A stretch of 64,000 nucleotides of DNA from Saprospira grandis (GCF_027594745.1 NZ_CP110854.1:2274501-2338500); one strand, 5' to 3'. Positions 18,485 through 28,716 are shown, counted from the first letter of the stretch. The notes: a model not told the origin generated them from the letters alone. A program made the numbers and translations.

Positions 18485-21400
18485 ATGCCATTTAAGAAAA
18501 ATAGTACCAACAAAATTAAAAACGACTTCGATAGCATCACGCTCAGTTTGGCCTCTCCAGATTTGATCTTGGAGCGCTCTTACGGGGAAGTCCTCAAGCC
18601 AGAAACCATCAACTACCGCTCGTATAAACCCGAGCGCGATGGCCTTTTCTGCGAACGTATCTTTGGCCCAGTCAAGGATTATGAATGTTTTTGTGGAAAA
18701 TATAAACGCATCCGCTATAAGGGGATCGTTTGTGACCGCTGTGGAGTTGAAGTGACCGAAAAGAAGGTGCGCCGCGAACGCATGGGCCATATCCGCCTAG
18801 TGGTTCCTGTGGTACACATCTGGTACTTTAAGTCTTTGCCCAATAAAATTGGTTACCTACTCGGTTTCTCTTCTAAGAAACTAGAGTCTATTATTTACTA
18901 TGAGCGCTATGTGGTGATCCAGCCCGGTGCCGTAGCCGAAAGAGGAATTACAGGTAGTGAACAAAGAGATCTTCTTACTGAAGAAGAGTATCTAGATATT
19001 CTCGAATCACTTCCTCGCGAAAACCAAATGTTGCCCGATGATGATCCCAATAAGTTCATCGCTAAAATGGGTGCAGAAGGGGTTCGCCACCTTCTTTCTC
19101 GTGTAGATCTAGAGAAATTGTCTTATGATCTTCGCCATAAAGCCGCCACAGAAAACTCTCAGCAACGTAAATCAGAAGCGCTTAAGCGTCTTCGCGTGGT
19201 AGAGGCTTTCCGTGAGGGCCAAAAAAATATTGAAAACAAACCAGAGTGGATGGTCATTGACTATCTGCCTGTTATTCCACCAGAACTCCGCCCCCTAGTT
19301 CCCCTAGATGGTGGCCGTTTTGCCTCTTCAGATCTCAATGACCTTTATCGTCGTGTGATCATTCGTAACAACCGCCTAAAGCGTCTACTTGAAATCAAGG
19401 CGCCTGAGGTAATTCTCCGCAACGAAAAGCGGATGTTGCAAGAGGCCGTGGATTCACTATTCGATAACTCTCGTAAGTCTAATGCTGTTAAGGCAGAAGG
19501 TGGTCGCGCCCTCAAGTCTTTGAGTGATGTACTCAAAGGTAAGCAAGGACGTTTCCGTCAGAACCTTTTGGGTAAGCGTGTTGACTACTCGGGTCGTTCG
19601 GTTATTGTAGTAGGACCTACCCTCAAATTGCATGAGTGTGGTTTGCCTAAAAACATGGCCGCCGAGCTCTTCAAGCCTTTTGTCATTCGCAAATTGATTG
19701 AGCGAGGTATCGTCAAAACGGTAAAATCAGCTAAGAAACTGGTTGATCGTAAAGATCCTATCATTTGGGATATTTTGGAGAATGTGCTCAAAGGGCATCC
19801 TGTTCTCCTCAACCGGGCTCCTACACTTCACCGTTTGTCTATCCAGTCGTTCCAGCCTACCCTTATTGAAGGTAAAGCGATTCAGCTTCACCCCCTCGTT
19901 TGTTCGGCATTTAACGCGGATTTTGATGGTGACCAAATGGCGGTACACGTACCTTTGAGCAATCAAGCCATTTTGGAAGCCCAAATTTTGATGCTTTCTG
20001 CACACAATATGCTCAACCCTCAGAACGGTACGCCGATTACGCTACCTTCTCAGGATATGGTTTTGGGCCTCTATTATATTACTAAAGAACGTAAGCATAT
20101 TCCCGAAAACCCCGTAAAAGGGGAGGGCCGCCGGTTCTATTCTCCAGAAGAGGTGATTATTGCTTACAATGAAGGTCGTTTGGACCTACATGCGATCATT
20201 AAAGTTCGTGTTCCTGTAGAGGATGAAAACGGTAACTTGGTTATCCGTCTTACAGAAACCACAACAGGTCGTGTTCTCTTTAACCAAGTGCGTCCCAAGA
20301 GCTTGCCTTATATGGATGAGCTCCTCTCTAAGAAGAACCTTAAGCGCGTAATTGCAGGTATTTTGAAAAGAACGGATGTGCCTACGGCCGCCAAGTTCTT
20401 GGATGATATTAAGGATATGGGATTCTATTGGGCTTATCGTGGTGGTTTGTCTTTTAACCTCCCCGATTTGATCACGCCTACTGTTCGTGCCGAACGCCTA
20501 CAAGCTGCTCATGAAGTAGTAGATGGCATTTGGGATAACTACAACATGGGATTGATCACCAACAACGAGCGCTATAACCAGATCATTGATGAATGGACCC
20601 AGGCGGATAACTACATCACCAACACTTTGATGAAGGAGATGGCAGAACACAAGCAAGGGTTTAACTCAGTATACATGATGCTTGATTCTGGAGCTCGTGG
20701 TTCTAAACAACAGATTAAGCAGCTTTGTGGTCTTCGTGGTCTAATGGCCAAGCCTCGTAAATCTGGTGATACTGGAGGAGCGATTATCGAAAACCCCATT
20801 CTTTCAAACTTCGTAGCGGGACTATCGGTACTAGAGTACTTTATCTCTACCCACGGTGCCCGTAAAGGTTTGGCGGATACGGCCCTTAAAACAGCGGATG
20901 CGGGTTACTTGACTCGTCGTTTGGTTGATGTGGCCCAAGATGTTGTCGTTAATATCTATGACTGTGGAACACTCCGCGGTGTTGAAGTGAGCGCTTTGGT
21001 AGAAAACGATAAAATCGTTCAACCACTCTCTGAGCGCATTGAAGGCCGCTTCCCACTTTATGATATTTTCCACCCCGAAACAGAAGAGTTGATCGCTTCG
21101 GCTGAAGAGGTAATTACTCCTGAATTGGCTCTGGAAATTGAAGAAGCAGAAGTAGAAACTGTAGAAGTTCGCTCGGTACTCACCTGCGAAGCTCGCCGAG
21201 GTTGTTGCGCTATGTGCTACGGTAAAAATACCGCCACAGGCCGCGCTTCTGAGCAAGGAGATGCCGTGGGTATTATTGCCGCCCAGTCTATTGGTGAACC
21301 TGGTACTCAGCTCACACTGCGTACCTTCCACGTAGGGGGTGTGGCTTCATATACTGCAGAAGAATCTGAACTCCGCTCTAAATTTGACGGTCGCCTAGAG

Positions 21401-22747
21401 TTTGACTCTGTAACCACCGTTGAACTTTACGATAAGGAGAAGGATGAAAAACGCGATATCGTAATTTCTCGTACTGGTGAACTTCGTATCATTGACGATA
21501 AGACGAACCGCGTACTTTCTACCGCCCACTTGATGTATGGTTCTTCTCTCTTTGTGAAGGATGGCCAAGAAATCAAGAAAGGAGATAAAATCTCTGAATG
21601 GGATGCCTATAACGCCTCAATTATTACCGAATTTGACGGTACACTAGAATTTGAAAACATTGAGGAAGGCTTTACTTACCGCATTGAGCGTGACGAACAA
21701 ACTGGTTTCGAGCAAAAGGTAGTTGTAGAGTCTAAGAATAAAAAACAAGTACCTACTATCAAGGTAGTAGACAACAAAGGCGAGGTGCTTCGTGCTTACT
21801 CTATTCCTGTGGGCGCTTACATTAGTGTAAATGACGAGCAGGAAGTGACCAAGGGTACCACCCTAGTGAAGATTCCTCGTACAATGGATAAGATTCAGGA
21901 TATTACCGGGGGTCTCCCTCGTGTAACAGAGCTTTTCGAGGCTCGTCGTCCTTCTAATCCTGCTGTTGTTGCCGAGATTGATGGTATTGTCAGCTACGGA
22001 CGAATCAAGCGGGGTAACCGTGAGGTGATTGTAGAGGCCAAGGATGGTCAGAAACGTCGCTACCTCATTGGTCTATCTAAGCATATCCTTGTACAAGAAG
22101 GTGACTTTGTTCGTGCAGGTACGCAACTCTCTAACGGAGCTACATCTCCACAAGATATTCTCTCTATTATGGGAACTGGAGCGGTACAACAGTACGTGCT
22201 CAATGGTATCCAAGAGGTATATCGTGCGCAGGGTATTACGATTAACGATAAGCATATTGAGGTAATCGTTCGCCAAATGATGCGTAAGGTCCAAATTATG
22301 GATGCTGGAGATACTAAGTTCTTGGAAAAAGAGGCGGTCAATAAATTTGACTTCCTCGAAGAGAATGACCGTATCTATGATAAGTTGTTGATTGAAGATG
22401 CTGGAGAGTCTAGCAAGTATTTCGCTGGGCAGTTCATTACTGAGCGCCAATTGCGAGAAGAAAACTCGGCCCTGCGTCGTGACGACAAGAAAATCATGTC
22501 GGCTCGTCCTTCTATTGCAGCGACTTCTAAGCCTGTATTGCAGGGGATTACTAAATCTTCTTTGGGTACCGACAGCTGGATTTCAGCTGCATCTTTCCAA
22601 GAAACCACTAAGGTGTTGAGCACGGCGGCTATTTCGGCTTCTAGCGATAACCTCATGGGCTTGAAAGAGAACGTAATTGTCGGTAAACGCATTCCTGCAG
22701 GTACGGGTCTCCGTATTTATGACGATATGATCGTAAAAGAAAAGTAG
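18485..22747 (+). CDS. rpoC: RNA polymerase subunit beta'
   Basis: 1420 residues. N-terminal zinc site with Cys residues in CFCGKYKRIRYKGIVCDRCG, the catalytic NADFDGDQM near residue 476 (three Asp that bind Mg), and a second zinc region CEARRGCCAMCYG near residue 900. The trigger-loop area has GEPGTQLTLRTFHVGG. Length and order are normal for Bacteroidota. A strong terminator follows 31 bp after the stop. Confidence 0.99.
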   Translation: MPFKKNSTNKIKNDFDSITLSLASPDLILERSYGEVLKPETINYRSYKPERDGLFCERIFGPVKDYECFCGKYKRIRYKGIVCDRCGVEVTEKKVRRERMGHIRLVVPVVHIWYFKSLPNKIGYLLGFSSKKLESIIYYERYVVIQPGAVAERGITGSEQRDLLTEEEYLDILESLPRENQMLPDDDPNKFIAKMGAEGVRHLLSRVDLEKLSYDLRHKAATENSQQRKSEALKRLRVVEAFREGQKNIENKPEWMVIDYLPVIPPELRPLVPLDGGRFASSDLNDLYRRVIIRNNRLKRLLEIKAPEVILRNEKRMLQEAVDSLFDNSRKSNAVKAEGGRALKSLSDVLKGKQGRFRQNLLGKRVDYSGRSVIVVGPTLKLHECGLPKNMAAELFKPFVIRKLIERGIVKTVKSAKKLVDRKDPIIWDILENVLKGHPVLLNRAPTLHRLSIQSFQPTLIEGKAIQLHPLVCSAFNADFDGDQMAVHVPLSNQAILEAQILMLSAHNMLNPQNGTPITLPSQDMVLGLYYITKERKHIPENPVKGEGRRFYSPEEVIIAYNEGRLDLHAIIKVRVPVEDENGNLVIRLTETTTGRVLFNQVRPKSLPYMDELLSKKNLKRVIAGILKRTDVPTAAKFLDDIKDMGFYWAYRGGLSFNLPDLITPTVRAERLQAAHEVVDGIWDNYNMGLITNNERYNQIIDEWTQADNYITNTLMKEMAEHKQGFNSVYMMLDSGARGSKQQIKQLCGLRGLMAKPRKSGDTGGAIIENPILSNFVAGLSVLEYFISTHGARKGLADTALKTADAGYLTRRLVDVAQDVVVNIYDCGTLRGVEVSALVENDKIVQPLSERIEGRFPLYDIFHPETEELIASAEEVITPELALEIEEAEVETVEVRSVLTCEARRGCCAMCYGKNTATGRASEQGDAVGIIAAQSIGEPGTQLTLRTFHVGGVASYTAEESELRSKFDGRLEFDSVTTVELYDKEKDEKRDIVISRTGELRIIDDKTNRVLSTAHLMYGSSLFVKDGQEIKKGDKISEWDAYNASIITEFDGTLEFENIEEGFTYRIERDEQTGFEQKVVVESKNKKQVPTIKVVDNKGEVLRAYSIPVGAYISVNDEQEVTKGTTLVKIPRTMDKIQDITGGLPRVTELFEARRPSNPAVVAEIDGIVSYGRIKRGNREVIVEAKDGQKRRYLIGLSKHILVQEGDFVRAGTQLSNGATSPQDILSIMGTGAVQQYVLNGIQEVYRAQGITINDKHIEVIVRQMMRKVQIMDAGDTKFLEKEAVNKFDFLEENDRIYDKLLIEDAGESSKYFAGQFITERQLREENSALRRDDKKIMSARPSIAATSKPVLQGITKSSLGTDSWISAASFQETTKVLSTAAISASSDNLMGLKENVIVGKRIPAGTGLRIYDDMIVKEK

Positions 22748-22778
22748 GCAATATCCTGACTACTTGACGCCATATAAG

Positions 22779-22810
22779 GGTCCACTTCTTTTAGGAGTGG
22801 ACCTTTTTTT
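22779..22810 (+). terminator. Intrinsic terminator after rpoC
   Basis: Arms GGTCCACTTCT and AGGAGTGGACC (one wobble) with a TTT loop, then T7. It closes the tRNA-tuf-rpl-rpo cluster. Confidence 0.9.
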
Positions 22811-22820
22811 ATGCGCTTGA

Positions 22821-22992
22821 CAGGCGGCGAAGCCGCCGCAAAGGCGCGCAGCGCCTCGGCTGAGGGATGGATAGCAGTGGCCGAAGGCCAGACCCAAGGC
22901 TTTTGAAGCGAAGCGAAAAAGCCTGCAGGGCCGAGCAGACCTGCGAGCTGCGGCACAGCCCGACCCGCCCGCAGGGCGGGGCAGCCCCAAAA
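22821..22992 (-). repeat. GC-rich structured element, copy R5 (GGCTG/CAGCC subtype)
   Basis: On the minus strand: head TTTTGGGGCTGCCCCGCCC, core GCTCGCAGGTCTGCTCGGCC, an AT-rich hairpin with arms GGCTTTT/AAAAGCC, hairpin TGGCC/GGCCA, tail CCATCCCTCAGCC, outer hairpin GGCGGC/GCCGCC. It lies between the convergent rpoC and E1 genes, 10 bp beyond the rpoC terminator. Confidence 0.9.
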
Positions 22993-23056
22993 TAAAAACA
23001 GGAAGAACGACCTATTATCGCTCTTCCTGAATTTGTTTGCCCTAAAGTATTTTATC

Positions 23057-25468
23057 CTAGTAAATAGGTGGGAAGTCTGTGGGACGAGCCTCGCGCATGA
23101 GGGCATAAATTTGCTCTACCACATCATCTGCAGAGGGTTTAATGCTATAATCGGCATCGGAGCCATAGCCTGGACGGACCGCCTTGGCACTAATGGTCAG
23201 GGGCTCTGAGTCGAGATGATAATATGCTTTTTGCTCCACCATAAGTTGCTGCAACAAATAAGCAGAAGCGCCGCCGGGAAGGTCTTCGTCTAGAATGACC
23301 AGGCGGTTCGTTTTCTTTACCGATTCGGCAACCATATGGTTGATATCGAAAGGCAGTAAGGTTTGGGCATCGATTAACTCTACAGAAATGCCCATTTCTT
23401 TGAGCTCCTCTATAGCTTCTTGGGCAATGCGGACCGATGAACCATAGGTAAGCAGCGTAACATCTTGGCCTTCTTCAAGGACCTCAGGAACGCCCAAAGG
23501 CAGTTTAAATTCGGCCAAATTGCTCGGCATTTTCTCCTTGAGGCGGTAGCCATTAAGGCATTCGATCATTAGGCAGGGATCATCGCTATCGAGCATTGTA
23601 TTGTAGAAACCTGCGGCCTGCGTCATATTGCGGGGCGTAAGAATATAGATTCCTCTGAGGCTATTGAGCAAAAGACCAATGGGAGAGCCCGAGTGCCAGA
23701 TTCCCTCTAGGCGGTGGCCACGAGTACGGATAATAGCGGGGGCTTTTTGCTGGCCATTGGAGCGATATTGCAGGGTGGCCAAATCATCGGAAAGGGCCGA
23801 AATAGCATAAATGAGGTAATCGAGATATTGGATTTCGGCTAAGGGGCGAAGGCCGCGCATGGCCATACCGATAGCTTGGCCGATAATGGTCCATTCACGG
23901 ATTCCCGTATCAAAAACACGGGCTTCTCCATACTTCTCCTGCATATTCATGAAACCTTGGTTCACATCGCCAATTTGGCCCACATCCTCGCCAAAAGCAA
24001 AGAATTGAGGATTATTTTGGAGATGCAAATCAAAGCAGGCATTGAGGATTTCATAGCCACTTTTGAGCTCGGCATCCTCGGCATATTGAGCGGGAACGCC
24101 AGCTTGCTTGAGGGCTGATTTTGGACCTTCACTATAGAGCTTAGAGGCATAGCGTTCGTTTTGCAGGGCCATTTTTTCCTCCAAAGCCTGAGCTAAGCTA
24201 TTTTTTGCAGCAGATTGCTCGCCACGCATGAGGCGGAGCGCCTTGCGCATAGCCTGCAACATATCTTTGCGAACGGGATTATAGGCCGAGCCCAAAGCAG
24301 TCGCTAGGGCCTCTATTTGGGCTTTTTGGCCAGAAGAAGCGGCGGCTTGGCGCAGCAGTTCTTGGGTCTGCTTAAGTTCTTGCTGAATAGGATCATTAAA
24401 GTTGCTCCAAGCCTTTCGAATAGCGGCTTTCACTTCCTTTTTGATCTCCTTGCGAATTGCTTTGAGTTCTTCTTCTGTGGCTACACCCATCTCGATCAAC
24501 CAAGCCTGTAGTTTCTCGATACCATCCTGCTCTTTTTCCCAATTGAGGCGATTTTCATCCTTATAGCGCTCATGAGAGCCCGAAGTCGAGTGCCCTTGGG
24601 GCTGCGTACATTCCTCTACATGGATCAGGCAGGGACTATGGGCCTCACGGCAAAGGGCAATTGCTTCGGCAAAAGCTTGGCGCATACCTAAATAATCCCA
24701 GCCCTTTACTTTTACAATGCGAACGCCATTTTGGCCCTCTTCTGTGGGATGGAAGCCCTTGAGCGCCTCAGAAATGCTGCCTTTGGTCGTTTGGTACTCT
24801 CTAGGCACCGAAATACCATAGCCATCATCCCAAACAAAAACAGCTAAGGGAAGCTGCTGCACGCCAGCCGCATTTAGGGTTTCCCAAAAAACACCTTCAG
24901 AGGTAGAGGCATCGCCAATAGTACAAAAGCTGACCTCATTTCCATTGACCGAGAAATTATTGGCCAAATCGCCAATCTGATCGGCGCATTCCCGATATTT
25001 CTTAGAGGCCAAGGCCAAGCCCAAGGCTCTAGCCATTTGGCCGCCAGTAGGCGAAATATCAGCACTAATATTTTTGAGTGTGGTATGATTGAGCCATTCG
25101 CCCTGCGCATTAATTAATGGAGAAGCAAAATGCGAGTTCATTTGTCGACCAGCAGAAAAAGGATCATTCTCCGGATCAGCATAGAGCTGCGCATAAAGCT
25201 GCTCTACCGTTGCTAAACCCGTCGCTAATACAAAGGTTTGGTCTCGGTAATAACCCGAACGAAAGTCTCCCTGCTGGAAAACTCGGGCCATGGCCAACTG
25301 GGCCAGCTCCTTGCCCGCACCAAAAATACCAAATTTAGCCTTACCAGACAGCACTTCGCGGCGGCCGTTAAGGCTGGCTTCGCGGCTCATGCAAGCCAGT
25401 CGGAAATCTTGCAAGGCCTCTTGCAGAAACTCCTTACTAGGGGGTGTTTTCAAATGAACTTCACTCAT
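23057..25468 (-). CDS. 2-oxoacid dehydrogenase E1, fused alpha and beta subunits (branched-chain type)
   Basis: 803 residues. The alpha part (about 1-380) has the thiamine-diphosphate site GDASTSEGVFW at 185-195 and DDGYGIS at 214-220. The beta part (about 470-803) has FFAFGEDVG, RVFDTGIREWTIIGQAIGMA and a transketolase C-terminal domain (TLLTYGSSV, LIDAQTLLPFD). Together they decarboxylate a 2-oxoacid and pass the acyl group to E2 lipoate. Fused E1 of this kind is common in Bacteroidota and usually called 2-oxoisovalerate dehydrogenase; the substrate is not proven. No E2 or E3 gene is nearby. It is convergent with rpoC. Confidence 0.9.
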   Translation of the reverse strand: MSEVHLKTPPSKEFLQEALQDFRLACMSREASLNGRREVLSGKAKFGIFGAGKELAQLAMARVFQQGDFRSGYYRDQTFVLATGLATVEQLYAQLYADPENDPFSAGRQMNSHFASPLINAQGEWLNHTTLKNISADISPTGGQMARALGLALASKKYRECADQIGDLANNFSVNGNEVSFCTIGDASTSEGVFWETLNAAGVQQLPLAVFVWDDGYGISVPREYQTTKGSISEALKGFHPTEEGQNGVRIVKVKGWDYLGMRQAFAEAIALCREAHSPCLIHVEECTQPQGHSTSGSHERYKDENRLNWEKEQDGIEKLQAWLIEMGVATEEELKAIRKEIKKEVKAAIRKAWSNFNDPIQQELKQTQELLRQAAASSGQKAQIEALATALGSAYNPVRKDMLQAMRKALRLMRGEQSAAKNSLAQALEEKMALQNERYASKLYSEGPKSALKQAGVPAQYAEDAELKSGYEILNACFDLHLQNNPQFFAFGEDVGQIGDVNQGFMNMQEKYGEARVFDTGIREWTIIGQAIGMAMRGLRPLAEIQYLDYLIYAISALSDDLATLQYRSNGQQKAPAIIRTRGHRLEGIWHSGSPIGLLLNSLRGIYILTPRNMTQAAGFYNTMLDSDDPCLMIECLNGYRLKEKMPSNLAEFKLPLGVPEVLEEGQDVTLLTYGSSVRIAQEAIEELKEMGISVELIDAQTLLPFDINHMVAESVKKTNRLVILDEDLPGGASAYLLQQLMVEQKAYYHLDSEPLTISAKAVRPGYGSDADYSIKPSADDVVEQIYALMREARPTDFPPIY

Positions 25469-25760
25469 ATATAGTTGTCTATTTAATATGCTAAAATCAA
25501 GCAGCTAAAGCCAGCAGTTTTGCCGCATTTTTTTGCTCGTTTTGTGACATCCTAAAGCCTTGAATAGCTAGGCAATAGGACCGCTGTGTTAAGATGTTGT
25601 TTGGGCCTTAAAATACAAAAAAAAGGAGGCAGGCAGCTATTCCCCCCAGTTTTTCGCTTATACAAACAAGAAGTTTAATAATGAGTTTACAAAAAAAAAG
25701 GCTTTGGCACGGCAGTTGGAACCCCTAGAAATCAATGGCTATTCTACTTTTCTAAATCAT

Positions 25761-25778
25761 TAACTAAACTTTTAGTTA
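25761..25778. promoter_or_regulatory. Perfect palindrome upstream of the DUF1573 gene
   Basis: TAACTAAA-CT-TTTAGTTA is an 8-2-8 inverted repeat about 80 bp before the ATG at 25859, in the 390-bp divergent spacer with the E1 gene. It could be an operator. No clear promoter pair was found in the spacer and nothing else is seen there. Confidence 0.3.
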
Positions 25779-25858
25779 GTCAGATTTCTAGAATTGCCAA
25801 AAAAAGCCTACTATTGTATTGAACATTCTGCTCATCTTAAATTAAAATCGAGAATTAT

Positions 25859-26272
25859 ATGAAAACCTTATTCGCTTGTCTCGCCTTTGTTGCTCTATTT
25901 GCCAGTAGCTCTTTTGCACAAAACATTGATTTCGAGACCAAAGAAGTTAATTATGGCAGCATCGAGAAAGGGGCTAATGGTGTCCGCCTATTCAAATTTA
26001 CTAACTCTGGCGATGCGCCCTTGATTATTAGCAAAGCCAAAGGAAGCTGCGGCTGTACGGTGCCTACCTATCCCAAAGAGCCCATCATGCCCGGCGAAAG
26101 CGCAGAGATTAAGGTCAAGTATGACACGAACCGCCAAGGTGCCTTTACCAAATATGTAACCTTGACGACCAACGCCAAAAATGAAAGCACGACTCGCCTA
26201 AAAATTTATGGTGAAGTGAAGCAACAAGCTGCTCCCACTCCCAAGAGCAAAGAAAATATGTTCAACCGCTAG
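25859..26272 (+). CDS. DUF1573 family exported protein
   Basis: 137 residues. Signal peptide MKTLFACLAFVALFASSSFA with cleavage before QNIDFE. The rest is one immunoglobulin-like beta domain with DUF1573 hallmarks: FETKEVNYGSIEKG, FKFTNSGDAPLIISKAKGSC, CGCTVPTYPKEPIMPGESAE, VTLTTNA. The Cys pair in SCGCTVP is a family feature. The domain resembles ASH/PapD-like folds. Function unknown; probably periplasmic or surface. A terminator follows directly. Confidence 0.85.
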   Translation: MKTLFACLAFVALFASSSFAQNIDFETKEVNYGSIEKGANGVRLFKFTNSGDAPLIISKAKGSCGCTVPTYPKEPIMPGESAEIKVKYDTNRQGAFTKYVTLTTNAKNESTTRLKIYGEVKQQAAPTPKSKENMFNR

Positions 26273-26296
26273 TCACTAGCCGAATATATAATGAAG

Positions 26297-26327
26297 AAAG
26301 CCGCTATCTCTGATAGGGGCTTTTTTT
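26297..26327 (+). terminator. Intrinsic terminator after the DUF1573 gene
   Basis: Arms AAGCCGCTATC and GATAGGGGCTT with one mismatch, then T7, 25 bp past the stop. Confidence 0.85.
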
Positions 26328-26344
26328 ATGCCTTTATGTATTGA

Positions 26345-26517
26345 TTTTGGGGCCCGCGGCCGGCTAGGCTCCGCCTAGGTCGGCCGCCGCTATGCTGCGC
26401 CGCTCGCAGGTCTGCTCGGCCCTGCGTCGCTTCGCTCCTGGGTCTGGCGCTTCGCGCCACGGCTGCGCAGCGCTGGGCCGTTTTGGCCCTGCGGGCCAAG
26501 AGGAGGAGCCCCCCAAA
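26345..26517 (+). repeat. GC-rich structured element, copy R6 (GGCCC/GGGCC subtype)
   Basis: Head TTTTGGGGCCCGCGGCC, core GCTCGCAGGTCTGCTCGGCC, hairpins, tail CAGCGCTGGGCC. Head GGCCC pairs with tail GGGCC; both differ from the common GGCCT/AGGCC at the matching position. After the tail a TTGGCC/GGCCAA hairpin is followed by GAGCCCCCCAAA, which looks like an inverted head end. It lies between two terminators in a convergent gap. Confidence 0.9.
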
Positions 26518-26524
26518 TAGACAA

Positions 26525-26558
26525 AAAAATGCGCTATACATACCATATAGCGCATTTT
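26525..26558. terminator. Bidirectional intrinsic terminator
   Basis: Perfect arms AAAAATGCGCTATA and TATAGCGCATTTTT around a 7-nt loop. It would end the minus-strand gene at 26586-26930. Confidence 0.85.
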
Positions 26559-26585
26559 TGTTGTTACTTATTTATACTAAATGCC

Positions 26586-26930
26586 TTATCTACTTAAAGG
26601 TGCATTACTAATCGCTAGAGTTTCGCCAGAAGCTTTTACTTTTATTTTGGCCTGGCTAATCTTGAGCTGCTCATTGGGTGCAAATTCATCTACTGGAATA
26701 TTCCAGCTCTTGACCTCAATAGAACCCGCATACTCCCCACTAGCATCAAAAATATCAATCTGGGCAGAAACAAGCTCCAATTGATCATTTAAGGCTTGCT
26801 TACTCCCTTTGTCTACCGCCTCAATGGTTTTTTGAGTCGGATTGATCTTAAATTCAAGTTGTTCTGCAGTTTGGGCTTGTAGTGCCAGCTGGACTACAAA
26901 AAAGAAAAAGATAATTTGGATGTACTGCAT
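26586..26930 (-). CDS. Small exported protein of unknown function
   Basis: 114 residues. Signal peptide MQYIQIIFFFFVVQLALQAQ, then a likely all-beta domain (LEFKINPTQKTIEAV, a SAQIDIFDASGEYAGSIEVK stretch, LKISQAKIKVKASGETLAI). Signal, downstream terminator and normal codon use support a real gene. I do not recognise the family. Confidence 0.65.
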   Translation of the reverse strand: MQYIQIIFFFFVVQLALQAQTAEQLEFKINPTQKTIEAVDKGSKQALNDQLELVSAQIDIFDASGEYAGSIEVKSWNIPVDEFAPNEQLKISQAKIKVKASGETLAISNAPLSR

Positions 26931-27050
26931 AATCGAAAAGTTTTATAGTGTGCCCCCCATTGGGCAAAGCTTATACCAAATTTAACAAAAAAATTTGAAG
27001 CGGAAAATCCCCTTTACCAAAGCTAAGTGACTAAAATTAAACTAACTATA

Positions 27051-27083
27051 TTTTTAAGAAGCAGCAAAAAAATGCTACTTTTA
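27051..27083 (+). promoter_or_regulatory. Possible promoter of the glucosaminidase gene
   Basis: -7-like TACTTTTA at 27076-27083, 20 bp after TTTTT at 27051-27055. Both boxes miss the final G of the consensus. It lies about 130 bp before the start at 27216. Confidence 0.3.
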
Positions 27084-27215
27084 CGAGGTCCAGACAGAAA
27101 AATCAACTACCTCAAACCGCAAGATCGCACTCACTCTTTAGTGATTGACCTACTCTCTAACGCTAGAAAGTAGCCTAATCGTTTATAAATTAGGCCCTTT
27201 CTCAAAGTTTTGCAT

Positions 27216-28649
27216 ATGATTTTCAGACCCTTATTACTTGGTTTAGGCTTGCTTTGTGCTGCCCCACAACTCTCTGCCGCAGAGAGTAGTGACCCTCCTT
27301 TTTGCCTAGAGCAACAAGAGGAGGAAAACTTGAAAGCCCAAGCCTATATCCGCAGCTATTTAGCTATTGCCATTGAGGAAATGAACCGCAGTGGTATTCC
27401 TGCTAGTATTACTTTGGCCCAAGGGATGCTGGAATCAAATTATGGCCGCAGCGAACTCGCTCGCCAAGCCAATAACCACTTTGGAATCAAATGCGGTAAA
27501 GATTGGTCGGGCATTACTTATTATAAAAATACGCAAGAACAAACAGCCTACGGTACCCAAAGAACCGAAATGGCCTGTTTCCGTGCCTACGAATCTGTTG
27601 AGGACTCTTATAAGGACCACACTAACTTTCTCTATTCTCGCAAACCATATCGAACGCTTTTTGCCGCCAGAAATATGGATTACCGCTTTTGGGCCAAGGG
27701 CCTAAAAGAAGCCAATTATGCCACAGATGTCAATTATGCCAATAAGCTAATTGATGTGATTGAGAAATTTGATTTAGCTAAATATGATAGAGTTTCTACA
27801 CAGTACCAATTGCCCTCTAATACAGATCTAAACGCTTATCGTGCGGATCCTAACCTCGATATGGGGGAAGACCTCTCTACGGTCCGAAATCGTGTAGAAC
27901 GCCTAGAAAATAGCTTGCAACAAGCTTTGGCTCATCAAATAGAACTACAGGTCCAACTAAAAGAAATGAATCGCCAAATTGGCCAAATGGCTAAGCGCGA
28001 CGACCGCCTAAATGGTAAAATTAACTATGTAGGTGCCGCCCTAGAGGAGCAAAAAGAGGTGATTGAGGAATTGCAAATCGAACTGAATACGGTGAGCAGT
28101 ATCCAACGCCAAATGCTTACCCTAGACCCCTTCCGCGATTATTTTGATCCCGAAACAGGTCTGAAAAAACAGTTGGTGATTTTCCCGACCCAACATCATA
28201 ACCAAAAAGGAATTTTCTACAAAAATAGCCGCCGAGCAACTACCTTGCGCGAAGGCATGACCCTAGAGGATATTGCTCAAGAACATCAATTAGAGCTCAA
28301 GAGCCTGCGCCGCTATAATGACCTCTCTATGGGAGAGGAAGATAACTTGCCCCCCAATTGCTATATTTATCTAGAAGCAAAGGGCAATATGGTAGAAGAT
28401 GAGAAAGGACCTCATAAAGTAAATGAGGGCGAAAGTATGTATACCATTTCTCAGCTTTATGGCATTAAGTTGTCTAAATTGTATAAGCGAAACCGCCTAG
28501 AAGAAGGAGAAGAACCCGCCGTGAATGAGTTTATTTTCCTTAATGAAACCTGCGATAATAAACCCGCTCTCCGTGGAGCTAATCCTTACCAAGTTGGCGA
28601 AAACCAACCTAATGTAGACCTCTTCGGTGGGGGAGGTGCCAAAAAATAA
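27216..28649 (+). CDS. Exported glucosaminidase (GH73-like) with two LysM domains
   Basis: 477 residues from the ATG at 27216; a TTG 6 bp earlier is less likely. Signal peptide MIFRPLLLGLGLLCAAPQLS. A mannosyl-glycoprotein endo-beta-N-acetylglucosaminidase-like domain covers about residues 35-190, with ITLAQGMLESNYGRSELA (catalytic Glu), NNHFGIKC and CFRAYESVEDSYKDHTNFL. A coiled coil follows at about 220-300. Two LysM repeats lie near 340-385 and 397-447 and bind peptidoglycan. It probably cuts peptidoglycan glycan strands in growth or division. Confidence 0.88.
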   Translation: MIFRPLLLGLGLLCAAPQLSAAESSDPPFCLEQQEEENLKAQAYIRSYLAIAIEEMNRSGIPASITLAQGMLESNYGRSELARQANNHFGIKCGKDWSGITYYKNTQEQTAYGTQRTEMACFRAYESVEDSYKDHTNFLYSRKPYRTLFAARNMDYRFWAKGLKEANYATDVNYANKLIDVIEKFDLAKYDRVSTQYQLPSNTDLNAYRADPNLDMGEDLSTVRNRVERLENSLQQALAHQIELQVQLKEMNRQIGQMAKRDDRLNGKINYVGAALEEQKEVIEELQIELNTVSSIQRQMLTLDPFRDYFDPETGLKKQLVIFPTQHHNQKGIFYKNSRRATTLREGMTLEDIAQEHQLELKSLRRYNDLSMGEEDNLPPNCYIYLEAKGNMVEDEKGPHKVNEGESMYTISQLYGIKLSKLYKRNRLEEGEEPAVNEFIFLNETCDNKPALRGANPYQVGENQPNVDLFGGGGAKK

Positions 28650-28669
28650 TTGGCCCAATAACTCAAAAA

Positions 28670-28706
28670 AAAAAGCGCCTTTCTTCTTTAAGAAAGGCGC
28701 TTTTTT
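28670..28706 (+). terminator. Intrinsic terminator after the glucosaminidase gene
   Basis: Perfect 12-bp arms AGCGCCTTTCTT and AAGAAAGGCGCT with loop CTTT, A-run before and T6 after. Confidence 0.9.
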
Positions 28707-28716
28707 GCTCCATCTA